Shown here: positions 23,896 to 35,029 of the stretch, piece by piece | Numbering within the stretch: position 1 is the first letter of the stretch | How the letters are laid out: each line of letters starts with the position of its first letter | Source of the DNA: Sipunculus nudus | Lineage: Eukaryota > Annelida > Sipuncula > Golfingiida > Sipunculidae | DNA: 64,000 nucleotides | Direction of reading: 5' to 3' | Assembly (NCBI GenBank): GCA_026874595.1 | Contig: CM049309.1 | Coordinates: forward strand, 25,673,033 to 25,737,032 | Translations under genes and position numbers: made by a program | Notes under the pieces: model-generated | The model's input: only the letters and a program-made list of their open reading frames with translations | Databases searched by the model: none | What the model was told of the DNA's origin: nothing

Positions 23896-23913
23896 TGGTG
23901 TCAGAAGTTCGGA
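23896..23913 (+). other. tRNA-Leu-like primer binding site
   Basis: TGGTGTCAGAAGTTCGGA directly follows ...ATACA. TGGTGTCAGAAGTGG-type sites are complementary to the 3' end of eukaryotic tRNA-Leu and prime many gypsy elements. Its place 121 bp before a gag start supports the reading. Confidence 0.5.
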
Positions 23914-24016
23914 TAAGTGTGGCCATACTTGGATTAAGGCTTTCTGGACTGTGATATTACCGGTAGTTGCATTGCATTCAGTGAACTTGCTGTTTCACTT
24001 CACGCCTCAGGACAAA

Positions 24017-24700
24017 ATGGCTACCAGCTTCAGCAACATGGAAGTCAACACCCTAATCTTTCACTGGGACAATGATGATAGAGAGACTAATTTGAGATGT
24101 TTCAAGCTAGTACCTAAGTAAAAACTTACTTGACTACAGTCCGTACTAAGACCTAGTCCCCGGTGATCTGTGTGGTTACTTGATAAACTGGATGGATGCA
24201 GAGGTGGCTTCCACAAAGAAACTAACACACAACGGAAAGACATGGAGCTACATTTTAGAAAATATGAGAAATTGCTTAAACCCAAAACTGACTTCAGGCT
24301 GGCTAGATATAACTTCAGGGCAAAGAACCAAGGCCAGACAGTCTATAGAATCATTTGTGTCAAAACTGAAACTAGCCATAAAAAGAGTGCAAGTATGAAA
24401 GTCATTAAGAACACTTGATTGACACAATCATTTTGGGGACTAGTAATACCCAGATTCAGAGAAGATTGCTAGAAAATAACAACCCAAAGCTCACACTTCA
24501 AGAAGTGTGATCAAGCGAGGATATTAGAAGCCACACAGGTACAGCTGAGTGGTTTAAAGGTACTGTCAGGACCAGCAGTGAGATAAGTGCTGTGAAAAGA
24601 AGAAACAAACATGCAGCCAGAAGATGCCCAGCATATGGCCAAACCTGCAAGATGTGCAGAAAGAGAAATCATTGGGCCCAGGTGTGCAGAAGTACACAAC
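24017..24700 (+). pseudogene. Decayed Ty3/gypsy gag
   Basis: Begins at ATGGCTACC (24017) and runs through several frames with stops. Recognisable pieces are a conserved gag stretch near 24230-24390 (RLARYNFRAKNQG, then SIESFVSKLKLA in another frame), TSNTQIQR/LLENNNPKLTL near 24440-24500, and a CCHC zinc knuckle TCKMCRKRNHWAQVC (C-X2-C-X4-H-X4-C) near 24646-24690 preceded by RRCPAYGQ, typical of gypsy gag. Such a protein would package element RNA. No protease, RT or integrase follows, so this is a 5' remnant of a once complete element. Confidence 0.7.
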
Positions 24701-25761
24701 AGCAACAACAAATGTATTATTATACAACAGTGTATTATTATACAGCAAAGATTATTATTATACAACAGCTCATCTCCACTTCCGTATTCTATAATTTACA
24801 GGGTTTCATATATTCCCAGTGGGTATTTTAAACACATATTACTTTCACATAGTTTAAATACAGATATAGTTTTACAAATATTTTATAATGAGAGGCTCCT
24901 GCATCTTTGTTGTAGTCCATAAAAGTGCAGCACAAGTAGTAATTGTCTTGCATTAGTATATTTAGTCTTTGATTAGATCACCAAATAGCAAGGCTATCAC
25001 ATTTTGAGAGTTAATTATGTGATTATGCTATAGAATGCAGATAAAAGGGCAACATAGGTGGTGCCACCTGCATCTTACATTGACAGTATACCAATCACAG
25101 GATCAATATGCCTGTAAAATTTGATGCTTGTGGTTTCTTCCATGTGTGAGATATTAGGTAACATATTGTCTGTGAAGACAATATAAGAAAAAAAATCCAA
25201 ACTCATTAAATTACTGTAAATGAGTAGTTATTCATGCTATGATATAAAACCTGATGATGCATTTTTTTTCTGACTTGCAAGGAAGAAGTTGAAAAGATTA
25301 CTTTGGTTCACAAGCAAAAAGGAAATAAACAAGGTCAACATGATTTGGTCCTCACAACTGCAACCATTCCTGAAATACTTAGTAACAGACATTATATGCA
25401 AACACATGAAAGGCTTAATTTAATATTTTTTTAAAAAATCATACTCTTTAAATTTTTTAAATTTAATTAAACCATTATATAAAATCTTAGGTGGTATTAT
25501 TTTCTTATTTGCTCACATTTTGGCTCAAATAAAGTAGGTTTATCATTATTAGAACCACCAGCAGTTTAAATACACAAAATACACATAATTAATATGCATG
25601 TAAAATTTGGTATTCATTGTTACAGTCACTACCTGAGGCATGGGAAACAGATAATTTTGTATGCAAACAGTTTAATTCATTATAATTTTTGGTATGCAAA
25701 ATTTCTGGCTTCTGTTCTGTTCTCTTCTGGCTATTTTGAAAATAATTTAACCCAGTACCTG

Positions 25762-25838
<77 letters not shown>

Positions 25839-26001
25839 GTTACTTTAATTTGGCTTAATTATTGAGATAGGGTGATTTTGTATGACTTTATTAACAGTCA
25901 TAGTGAAATTTATCAGACACCTTTTGGAAGTCTTCTTCATGTTAAATCCGTATTGTAATTTTGGATGCTGAGAACTTTTTTGTCATAAATAAGCCATATT
26001 A
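24701..26001. other. AT-rich spacer with short repeats and a decayed C fragment
   Basis: A TATTATTATACAACAG-type short tandem repeat follows the gag remnant (about 24705-24770). A decayed family C unit with GGTGGTGCCACCTGC lies near 25050-25170. A (TA)n microsatellite lies at about 25763-25836. No gene was recognised. Confidence 0.5.
25763..25836. repeat. (TA)n microsatellite
   Basis: Nearly pure TA dinucleotides for about 74 bp with one TTT interruption near 25800. The IYIYIY reading frame across it is an artefact. Confidence 0.9.
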
Positions 26002-27678
26002 TTTTTAGCAAACCTGTGAGCGGTGCGGCGTCATACGTCATGAGTCGTCTGTACGTTAACCATAGCTATCTCAAAAACAGCGGGAGCTAGCATCACCAAA
26101 TTTTTTTGCAAATAAACAGTCATCTGAAAAACTCTATAAGATTTTGTTCATTTTTTTTCTAACTGCATTTTCTGAGTTTTTAAAGGGAAAAAGCTAAACA
26201 AGCTTTTAAAATCTTCTTCTCCGAAAATGTCCAGCCAAATTGTCTAATATTGTCCAAATTTAACAACATGCTGAGTTTCAGCAGCCAATTCAAGAGGTCA
26301 CCCAGTTCAACAAGGTGGGGTCCAGACATCACCATGGCAACTGACCAGGCTCTGTCTGGTGTCTAGACAATGTGTCTAGATGTCTAGACACAACATCTAG
26401 ATGCAGAATTCCCAGATTATTGGAACTATATGTTTCAACTGTTTGAAAAAACTTGGTTTGCATTTGAAGCGAATCCGATTTTTCATCAGGTCACATGTGA
26501 ACTGCTGTGCCCTCATTTTTGGTTGACATATGACCTTTCCTCGCTGCCCAGCGTCCATTTGTGCGTCTGTTTCCACACATAAACCTACATATCCCCTATA
26601 ACCGTTTGACCCATCAGGCCAAAAATTTTGCACAAATGTAGCCCTTTGATAGCTATATAACATACACTAAAAATGGTGGCACCACCTGCAACCATTTATG
26701 CACAACCTCCATCTGTTCATCTGCCTTGGGATAAAACCACTCATATCTCAGCAGTGGTTTGACTTATCCACCTGAAATTTTGCTGGTTTAATCATCCTGG
26801 ACAGCTTTCTGGATTATATGACAGGTGGCGCCACCTACATTCACGTTTACTCTGCAGACATCCAAGCTCATATCTCAGGGACCGTTTGACCGATTTGGCC
26901 AAAATTTTGCATGTGTATAGATCTTACATAGCTCTTCATCATAGGTAAAACTGGTGGTGCCACCTGCAACCATTTATGCACAGCATCCATCTGTTCATCT
27001 GCCTTTGGATAAAATCACTCATATCTCAGCAGTGGTTTGACTTATCCACCTGAATTTTGCAGGTTTATATATCAAGGACAGCTTTCTCGATTTTATGACA
27101 GGTGGCACCACCTACATTCATGTTTACTCTATAGACATCCAAGCTCAAATCTCTGGAACTGTTTGACAGATTGGGCCAAAATTTTGCATGTGTATAGATC
27201 TTACAAAGCTCTTCATCATAGGCAAAACTGGTGGCGCCACCAATCACTTATGCACAGCGTCCATCTGTTCATCTGCCTTGGGATAAAATCACTCATACCT
27301 CAGCAGTGGTTTGACTTATCCACATGAAATTTTGCAGGTTTATACATCCTGGAAGATTTTCTTGATTTTATGACAGGTGGCGCCACCTTCATTCACATTT
27401 ACGCTGCAGACATCCATGCTAATATGCAACCCACCTCACTCTATTCCCCTTGCCACTTAGTCCATGCCTCACTTAACCCGTCCCACTCTGATTTTTGCGG
27501 ATACACATAGTTGCTTGTCGACTACCCATGTTCTAGTTTTAAAATGTCCTAGTCTGATACTTGCAGGTCAGAAACATCCATTTTGCTGAAATCATAATGA
27601 CTAAGATAGATATGCAGGATGTAAGAGGATTCATACTCCAAAACTTTGCACAGGTTCGCATTAGGCCTGTAGGCCTTG
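26002..27678 (+). mobile_element. Family C element C3, short variant holding B4
   Basis: Starts TTTTTAGCAAACCTGTGAGC and ends GCACAGGTTCGC, AGGCCTGTAGGCCT, CTTG (27678). The interior is shorter than in C1 and shares TGTCTAGACA-rich sequence with C5 (compare 26260-26460 with 29140-29370). B4 interrupts it after TTTGCATT. Confidence 0.65.
26470..27536 (+). mobile_element. Family B element B4 nested in C3
   Basis: The 5' end is degenerate (GAAGCGAATCCGATTTTTC) and its exact start is unclear. Three ~280-bp units carry GGTGGCGCCACC (about 26826, 27230, 27377). The 3' end has TTTTTGCGGAT, a hairpin in the expected place (near 27507-27525), and CTAG (27533-27536) followed by TTTT. Confidence 0.65.
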
Positions 27679-28319
27679 TTGTTAAAATCAAATCATTCCA
27701 GTGAGGGTGAGGTGATTCCAGAATCACAGCAAACCACTCTACACTAAGTTTCAGATAAATCATCTTTCCTTGTTCTTTCTGAATAAGACTTTTCCCAGTA
27801 ATTCAGTCTGAAATCCTGGAAAGTGATACTGATGGTTTACGGCCATGCAATTATGTCCTAACACCTCTGCAACAATGGCATTTTTTTTTTACAGGAATCT
27901 TACTGTCTATTCTTGGGCATTTCTGGTGATGCTGCATACCTGGTCTGAATGTCCCAATACATCCAGACACAATCATGTCTGGTGCTGGACCTACATACCA
28001 ATCATTGTGTTTTGTTTGAGGACAGATGGCAACTTGTGCACAGTGTATTGTATTAGGCCACAGTCAATCACAGACTGGTTTCTGTCTGCTGATTCCATCA
28101 CCAGACTTCTGCTCTGATGATTACAGCTTATCAGGCCATGTTGTTACATGGTACCAATATCTCTGATGACAATGAACATTATAAAACCTGTAAATATCTG
28201 ATTCAAACAATGTTCCTAACTACAGTGCCAGTGCCAGTTTGTGACATAATTAAAAGAAATGCTGAACAATTAAAAATAAATTTGTGATTTTTGCCACTGA
28301 CATTTTACTTTGGAAATGT
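27679..28319. other. Unassigned sequence, no gene recognised
   Basis: Contains a T-run plus acag that looks like a splice acceptor near 27885-27900, followed by an open frame to about 28117. The translation shows no recognisable domain and I do not call it a gene. Confidence 0.35.
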
Positions 28320-28445
28320 TTTAGTACTTCCTGTGTACATGACCATGTCATATGTACTTGAAAAGTAATCAAGCATGTTATCAGGGAAGCATTATACCTA
28401 AAGTATATCTCATTTCACAGGTTTGCATAAGGCCTTTAGGCCTTA
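28320..28445 (+). mobile_element. Decayed 3' end of a family C element (C4)
   Basis: Contains diverged GAAGCATTATACCTAAAGT, TTTCACAGGTTTGC and the hairpin AGGCCTTTAGGCCT, then TATT. The rest of the element is not recognisable. Confidence 0.5.
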
Positions 28446-28467
28446 TTGTACTTCAGCTCATCTCCAC

Positions 28468-31095
28468 TTTTTAGCAAACCTGTGAGCTTATGCCATGGTG
28501 TGGCGGCGTCCGTCGTCTGTATGTAAACACATACTATCTTGAAAATGGCAAGAGTTAGCATCTCAAAATTTTATGCAAAAAATTAGTCATCTAAAAAATC
28601 TCTATCGGATTTTGCTTATTTTTTGGCTAACTGCATTTTCTTAGATTTTATAGGGAAAAAGCTAAAAAATACTTTTTTTCTCCCAAACTGTGCAGCCAAA
28701 TTGTCAAATATTTCACAGAAATGATACCTGGAACAATCTTTCTCAATTGTGTTTGAATGGTTCCAGTTCGGAGATTTTTGGCCGAGTTACAGGAGGTTGA
28801 ACTTAGTTATCTGTCCAAAAAAGCACACTAAAATTAAAATCTCAGAAACAGCTTGAGCTATCATCACTAAATCTATACCAATGTTTATCACATATGTCAC
28901 ATCTGAAATTGAGGCATTGGTGGTGCCACCTACATTGATCTGTTTTTTACAAGGGAAAATGTAATTTAAGACTCTTCTAGCTTATACACTGTTTTATGAT
29001 GAAACAGTTAAGCTTATTGGTTTAAACTTTACAAGAATTATTCTATGCTAGGGTTCTGCTGGTTTTATAAGAATAGATCAGGTTAATGCAGCTTCAAAAA
29101 AGCATTGTAGCCATTGAAAAAAGGCTTTCAGTGTTTGAAAACAGATTTGACAACATGCTGAGTTTCAGCAGCCAAGTCAAGAGTCACTCAGTGCAACCAG
29201 GTTGGGTCAAGACATCACCATGGCAACTGACCTGGCTCTGTCTGGTGTGTAGACAATGTGTCCAAACATCTAAACACAGCATCTAGACATCTAGACACAT
29301 CGTCTAGACACAAAAATGACCAGATTAGAACTATTGGAACTATGTCTTTCAACTTTTTGAAAAAACTTGGTTTGCATTTTTTTTTGCATAATCTGTGAGC
29401 TTATGTGATGGTGTGGCGTCTTCTGTCGTCCGTCGTGCATCATAACTATCTCAAAAAGGGCAGGAGCTAGCATCACCTAATTTTTTTGCAAAAATTTGTC
29501 ATCGAAAAAATTCTATTAGATTTTGCTTATTTCTTGGCTAACTGCATTTTCTTAGATTTTATAGGGAAGAAGCTAAAAAAATATGCTGTCAAATTGTCAT
29601 TTCATCTGTCCCAATAATCCTCCCTGGAAAAAAGAACATATCGGAAATATCCTGACTGATACATCCTAGATTTAAGATGTCCAAATCCGAAACTTGCAAG
29701 TCTGAAATGTCCATTTTGCTGAAATCATAATGACTAAGGTAAATATGCAGGACATGAGAGGATCACTATTTTATTTAAAAAATAAACCTCCATTCATACT
29801 CATAAACTTTGCAAAGGTTCACATTAGGCCTGTAGGCCTTGTTTAATATTTTACAAGAATAATCCCCACAATAATTCTTATAATAATCGTCTTTAATGAT
29901 TCCATATGAATGATTTTTGGCTGAAATATGGAGATGGAATTGAGTCATTTTACCATATATGTAAGCTGTGTGATGCTGTCACATCAAGCCTGGCACCAGT
30001 TTATCGGCTTCTATTACATCATGCCACTGGACATTTAGATTTCAGGTTATCTGTGGTTAATATTTACAAGAACGTTTTTTAAAAGCTTTTTTAAAAATTA
30101 TATGTATGATTTAAATTATTCATCATGCCAGGATGTTACAATCCTGGATATTGGGCTCTGTGGGTATATAAAGACGACTGTACATGGATTGTAAATGATT
30201 GGTATCCATATACTCAATTCAAGAATTTGCCATCAATGAGATGTATCTTAATTATAATTTTGCATTCAGTATGCATCTGTTATAATTTTTCATATATTCC
30301 TGATATCTTTATTTATAAAAAGTCAGTTGAAAAGCATTTTGTATTTGGAAAATTTATTTAAAAATAACTTACTCAAGTAGGGACCACTTTTGTGAACAGA
30401 TGGCAGCACTTGGCTTACCATTGTCAAATTGCGAGTGCCTTGATATTGGCCATTAGCCAAGATGATGTCAGCTCTATAAATAGTTTTGGCACAGTGCCAG
30501 GATTGGAAGAAATACAGCCAGGTATAGTTCAAGGGTTCACTCAGTGCAGTAGCTGCATTCTATTTATAGCTTTGGCAGACTGTCCACTGCATCAGATTTG
30601 GCACCAAATTTCAGCCTGTATCTATTTATAGCTTTGGCAGAATGCCAACTTTGTCAGATTATGCAATAGGTCAAGAGTTCACTCAGTGCAGCCAGGTACA
30701 GGTCAAAAGTTCACTCAGTTTAGCCAGGTGCAGGTCAAGAGTTCACTAAGTGCAGTAGCTTGAGCCAGCAATTTGTCACAGATCACTGGGGGGGGCACTG
30801 CCTTACTCACCTAAGCCTGGTCAGACAAGTGCATCAAACTCAAGGGAATATATGTATATATCTCTTCGTTGTACACAAGACTGGTGGTGCCAGCTACAAT
30901 TATTTTTGTGTTGTGTGTACCCATGCAAGAATTTCAGCAGTGATGTTTGTGTAATTGTTTTTTGATCAAAGTGTTTAGTAATTGAATTATTCATATACAT
31001 GTTACACATGTTCTTGAAAAGTAATGGTCCAGCATTGAAGCATTATACCTGGTGTAATCCTATTGCACAGGTTCTCATTAGGCCTGTAGGTCTTG
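28468..31095 (+). mobile_element. Family C element C5 with nested C6
   Basis: Starts TTTTTAGCAAACCTGTGAGC and ends GCACAGGTTCTC, AGGCCTGTAGGTCT, TG (31095). The body has the usual diverged units, including CTATTTATAGCTTTGGCAGA repeats (30560-30650) and TCAAGAGTTCACTCAGTGCA repeats (30670-30760). Interrupted by C6. Confidence 0.6.
29381..29841 (+). mobile_element. Minimal family C derivative C6 (461 bp) nested in C5
   Basis: Has a diverged 5' end (TTTTTGCATAATCTGTGAGC), the first ~200 bp of a C body, a short middle, and a 3' end GCAAAGGTTCAC, AGGCCTGTAGGCCT, TG. C5-type sequence resumes directly after it. It shows that most of the C interior is dispensable. Confidence 0.55.
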
Positions 31096-31706
31096 TCTTG
31101 TTTTCGCACCTTTTAATACCTAATCATTGCCACTTGACAGTACTGTGAGCATTATAAGTCTTAATGGACAGATTGGGCTGAAATTGTGCATGTCCATTGA
31201 TCTTGGATACCTCCATCTTGTCTTTAAGGTCAAGCAAACATATTCCAAATCACATTATATTATCATATAACATAATTGCCTTTGAAGAAAAATATTAATA
31301 TAGATTTTACATAAAATGAGCCCAATTCCTGGAGGAAAAACATTTTTTCTATCTATTTTTCCACTAAAAACATGAGGTTGTGTGATTTGTTCAAAAACTA
31401 TGGGCTTTTCTATGAGCACTGTACAATCAGCAGTGACATCACACACTGGGAAATACCGTGTGACTAAAAATTCTAGATCTAAGTAAAAGCACAGTATTTC
31501 AACCTCTGTCAGTCCCAAATTTTCAGCAGAGAATAAAAACAACATGCATTAATAGATCTGAGTTGTTGATAAAATTCAGTCCATGATGTCACACGTGTAC
31601 CAGCCAATCAAATCAGGGCAAAGTCTGGGATCTGGGTGAAATCCTCCCATCCCACAACAAACGCACGTGGAATAGGTTTACTTAACCTCAAGACTGGTGG
31701 TGCCAT
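31096..31706. other. Single-copy-looking sequence upstream of the NAXE exon
   Basis: No repeat family was recognised. It contains a CCAAT-like AGCCAATCAAATC near 31602 and CACGTG-like ACACGTGTAC near 31592. Probably intron of NAXE or intergenic; I found no earlier NAXE exon here. Confidence 0.35.
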
Positions 31707-32563
31707 CTCCTGGGTTTCATGACAAAGTCCTGCTGCTCAGCTGTTGGTCTCCTATACTCCTGAATTTTATTACAAAGTCCTGCTGCTCAGCTGTTGGTCT
31801 CCTATACTCCTGAGTTTCATTACAAATTCCTGCTCTTCAGCTGTTGGTCTCCTATACTCCTGAATTTTATTACAAAGTCCTGCTCCTCAGCTGTTGGTCT
31901 CCTATACTCCTGAGTTTCATTACAAAGTCCTGCTGCTCAGCTGTTGGTCTCCTATACTCCTGAGTTTCATTACAATGTCCTGCTGCTCAGCTGTTGGTCT
32001 CCTATACTCCTGAATTTTATTACAAAGTCCTGCTGCTCAGCTGTTGGTCTCCTATACTCCTAAGTTTCATTACAAAGTCCTGCTCCTCAGCTGTTGATCT
32101 CCTATACTCCTGAGTTTCATTACAAAGTCCTGCTCCTCAGCTGTTGGTCTCCTATACTCCTGAATTTTATTACAAAGTCCTGCTGCTCAGCTGTTGGACT
32201 CCTATACTCCTGAGTTTCATTACAAAGTCCTGCTCCTCAGCTGTTGGTCTCCTATACTCCTGAGTTTCATTACAAAGTCCTGCTCCTCAGCTGTTGGTCT
32301 CCTATACTCCTGAGTTTCATTACAAAGTCCTGCTGCTCAGCTGTTGGTCTCCTATACTCCTGAGTTTCATTACAAAGTCCTGCTCCTCAGCTGTTGGTCT
32401 CCTATACTCCTGAGTTTCATTACAAAGTCCTGCTGCTCAGCTGTTGGTCTCCTATACTCCTGAGTTTCATTACAAAGTCCTGCTGCTCAGCTGTTGGTCT
32501 CCTATACTCCTGAGTTTCATTACAAAGTCCTGCTGCTCTTAGTGTGTTCATGAAACCCAGGAG
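31707..32563. repeat. 50-bp minisatellite (about 16 units) bounded by 16-bp inverted repeats
   Basis: CTGTTGGTCT recurs every 50 bp exactly from 31741 to 32491 (16 times, two with single changes). Units alternate small variants (GAATTTTAT or GAGTTTCAT; CTGCTC or CTCCTC). The array is bounded by CTCCTGGGTTTCATGA (31707-31722) and its perfect inverse TCATGAAACCCAGGAG (32548-32563). Unit-to-unit identity is high, so recent expansion is likely. Confidence 0.9.
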
Positions 32564-33021
32564 TACATTAGATAAAGTCCTACCACTCATGAATTTGGCC
32601 TCCCTGAATTAAATGAAATGCTGTCTCAGGCATATCTATGGCCAGTTCTCTTCTTCTTTGACATCAGTTCTACAGTTTTCAAGATATACCATCTTCTGAA
32701 TTTTGGTCACTGTGACCCAGTTATGCTGTGAAAGTAGGTCAGCTTATTTTATCATTCTTATCGTTTGTATGAATGTCGATAAGAATTTTACCAAACTATG
32801 TGGGGTTCATTATTATGTATGTCAGTTACCACTTGAATGAGACCTTTACAATCAAATTCATATTACACAGAAATTTAGCCATTATTTCTTGTTATGCAAT
32901 GTTGTGGGATGTTTCTTTATTTTTGTACTTATGGGAACATCATGCATTTGTTAATGCTTGTGGGGTCAGTTTAATATATAAGAAAAGAAAACAAAAATAT
33001 TGCATTCTCTTTTGTCTGCAG
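32564..33021 (+). other. Intron sequence before the NAXE terminal exon
   Basis: AT-rich sequence ending in the acceptor ctcttttgtctgcag (to 33021). No exon was recognised within it. Confidence 0.5.
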
Positions 33022-33275
33022 GTTGGGAAATTGACAAAGAACCCGATGACAGCCTGATTCAACCAGAGTTCCTCATCTCTCTGACAGCACCAAAGAAGTG
33101 TGCCAGGTATTTCCGTGGCAAGCACCACTATCTTGGTGGACGTTTTGTCCCGCCAGATCTTGCGAAAAAGTATGAGCTCAGTCTGCCCCCATACCCAGGA
33201 ACGGAGGTTTGTATGGAGCTACCTGTAGCCACAGCCGAAGCTTATGAGAAAAGTAAAGACCCGAAGGAACAGTGA
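33022..33275 (+). CDS. NAXE: NAXE (NAD(P)HX epimerase / AIBP), terminal coding exon
   Basis: NAXE converts the R epimer of damaged hydrated NAD(P)H to the S form for repair by NAXD; in vertebrates it is mitochondrial and also secreted as apolipoprotein A-I binding protein. The exon begins after a good acceptor (tctcttttgtctgcag), phase 1, splitting the Gly codon before WEIDKE, and ends at TGA 33273-33275. It encodes the last ~84 residues of the YjeF N-terminal-type Rossmann domain. The blocks LISLTAPKKCARYF, HYLGGRFVPP and YELSLPPYPGTE match the animal NAXE C terminus closely. The protein then continues ~23 residues past the PYPGTE block, ending KDPKEQ, somewhat longer than the human tail as I recall it. 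The 5' exons were not found; they are presumably upstream beyond the repeats or outside the window. Confidence 0.92.
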
Positions 33276-33725
33276 CTAGGAGCAAACATCTGACCAACAA
33301 CGAAAACCAGATGTCACAAAGGTATTAAGGGGCTATTCTATTTTCAACAGACACTGGTTACTTTCCCCTCTAAAAATTATAAATTGGTCAGTTATTAACA
33401 TGGTAAGGTTTGATACCACTATGGCCCCTGAGATCAGTTTATCATTAGTGCAGTAACAGATATAACAATTTATCATATAACATTGTTGCATAGTCTTTTG
33501 AGAATTATTACTATATTTCTTCAAAATTGGTGGATATATTGATTTTCTGATAGTATGTTGTAAATTTCATATTGCTCAACTTTTTTGATCAGATAGAAAT
33601 ACATAGATTTCCTGTTTTAAGTACGTGTAGCATCAAACTGTATAGTTTGACAGTATTCCATAGGGTACAAGAAATAAGATTATCTATTGTAAAAATGTAA
33701 TAAATGATGGACATTGTGATATATT
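33276..33725 (+). other. NAXE 3' UTR
   Basis: Follows the TGA; AT-rich, free of the repeat families, with AATAAA at 33699-33704. The cleavage site is assumed to be ~20 bases later. Confidence 0.6.
33699..33704 (+). terminator. Canonical polyadenylation signal for NAXE
   Basis: AATAAA about 425 bp after the stop codon, followed by a GT-rich stretch (GATGGACATTGTGATAT). Other weak signals lie further on (ATTAAA near 33776). Confidence 0.55.
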
Positions 33726-34664
33726 TGAATATTTTACTGTGTTATACTCTTGTGAATTTTTCATGTTGTATCCCCATTAAAGAGATCATCCATTATAATG
33801 GCAGAACATGATGTCTTGTGAGCCTGGATGAGCCATTTTATGTATTAAATTCTCACAAAGCATTTCAATTTAAAAATAGTAAATATATTATGTTGTCCTG
33901 TAAAAAGTTTGTCAGGAAACTTTATTTGAAGCAAAGACAAAACATTGAGTATGTCCTTTGACAATCTGTGGGAGTACTTTTTAATTTGTTAAGCCAGATT
34001 CCTTGCAAGGTTTGCAGTTGTATCTATGTCTCACATGAATTATATCTATCCAAGCTTGCTTGTACAAAGGTGTTGGGTGTTAAATTGTTGCCTTTAAAGC
34101 AGTGTTAGTGAGTCTTATAATTATATATATATGTATAATATGAATATGTATTGTATCACCTGCCTCCATCATGTAGTATTTTTGGGGCTATATGTCTTTA
34201 CAGGTAAACGAGTTAATTGCATAAGCAAATAATTGTATTTCATTTACTAATTTTGTGAGTAATTTGTCATGTTCTTTACCCCACATGTGATTTTCTGATC
34301 AGCTGTTTTCTTTGATACATGTTGTCCCCTGTCATTTTATCCTCTGACCTTTAATGGGGTGATGCTGACGTTGAGTGGGTTGGTCACTGTGATGATGTAA
34401 TATAAACTTCTACCAAGATGTCAAGAGTTTTGAGTGGTCTCATGAGACCAAATTAGTTTATATGGCACTCACTAGATGTCAGTAACATCTGTCCCATTAG
34501 TGCTGAACATTACAATCCCATAATGTGATGTTGTTGAGGATTTCAGGAACTTACTATAAGCTTTCAAAAGGCATCTTCAAGAGCCCAAAATATCTTCTTG
34601 ACTGATATTGTTGTCCTAAGGAACCCAAAATATCTCCTCTATTTATGTACTTGTGCCAAGTCAA
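33726..34664. other. Downstream of NAXE, no gene recognised
   Basis: AT-rich single-copy-looking sequence with no conserved reading frame and no family B-E ends. It could include an extended NAXE 3' UTR. Confidence 0.4.
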
Positions 34665-34861
34665 CAGGGGCGGATCCAGGATTAAGAAAAAGGAGGGGCC
34701 CAACCCAGAAGGACTATAAAAACCCAGAAAAAAAGGTCCCAATGTCCGGAAAAGGGTGGTCAAGGACAAAAAAATTGGTCTGAAACCCTAAAAAAAAGGT
34801 TGCGGCGGCTGAAAAAGGGGGGTCTGGAACCTCCTGGCCCCCTCCCCTGGATCAGCTTCTG
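34665..34861. mobile_element. CAGGGG-ended MITE with 5-bp target duplication
   Basis: The left end CAGGGGCGGATCCAGG and right end CCTGGATCAGCTTCTG are inverted repeats (13 of 16 matching). GTCAA flanks it on both sides (34660-34664 and 34862-34866). The interior is purine-rich with no coding sequence. CAGGG termini are typical of hAT-type elements; a 5-bp duplication is shorter than the usual 8, so superfamily assignment is tentative. Confidence 0.7.
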
Positions 34862-35029
34862 GTCAACCTGGTTATGAGCAGGAGATTTTGTACTATAAGT
34901 TATTAAGTTCACGCAATGCATGTTAAGATCTAGATATTATATTTTCTATAACTTTAGTTTTCAGACACTTTCTCCAATGTTGTAGAATTTAAATGGTTGA
35001 AAGTGGCAAAGGATCTTGCTTTTTTTTCT
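34862..35029. other. Short AT-rich spacer
   Basis: Nothing recognised between the MITE and the D2-type fragment. Confidence 0.4.

Noticed and set aside
25594-25839. Reading frame ending in repeated IY residues
   Set aside because: It is translation of a (TA)n microsatellite.
27845-28117. Open frame after a T-run plus acag as a NAXE exon
   Set aside because: Its translation does not match NAXE or any family I know.
31255-31545. 96-codon minus-strand open frame
   Set aside because: No recognisable domain, AT-rich composition, no splice or promoter support.
31707-32563. CRISPR-like array
   Set aside because: Contiguous 50-bp tandem units without distinct spacers, in animal DNA; a minisatellite.
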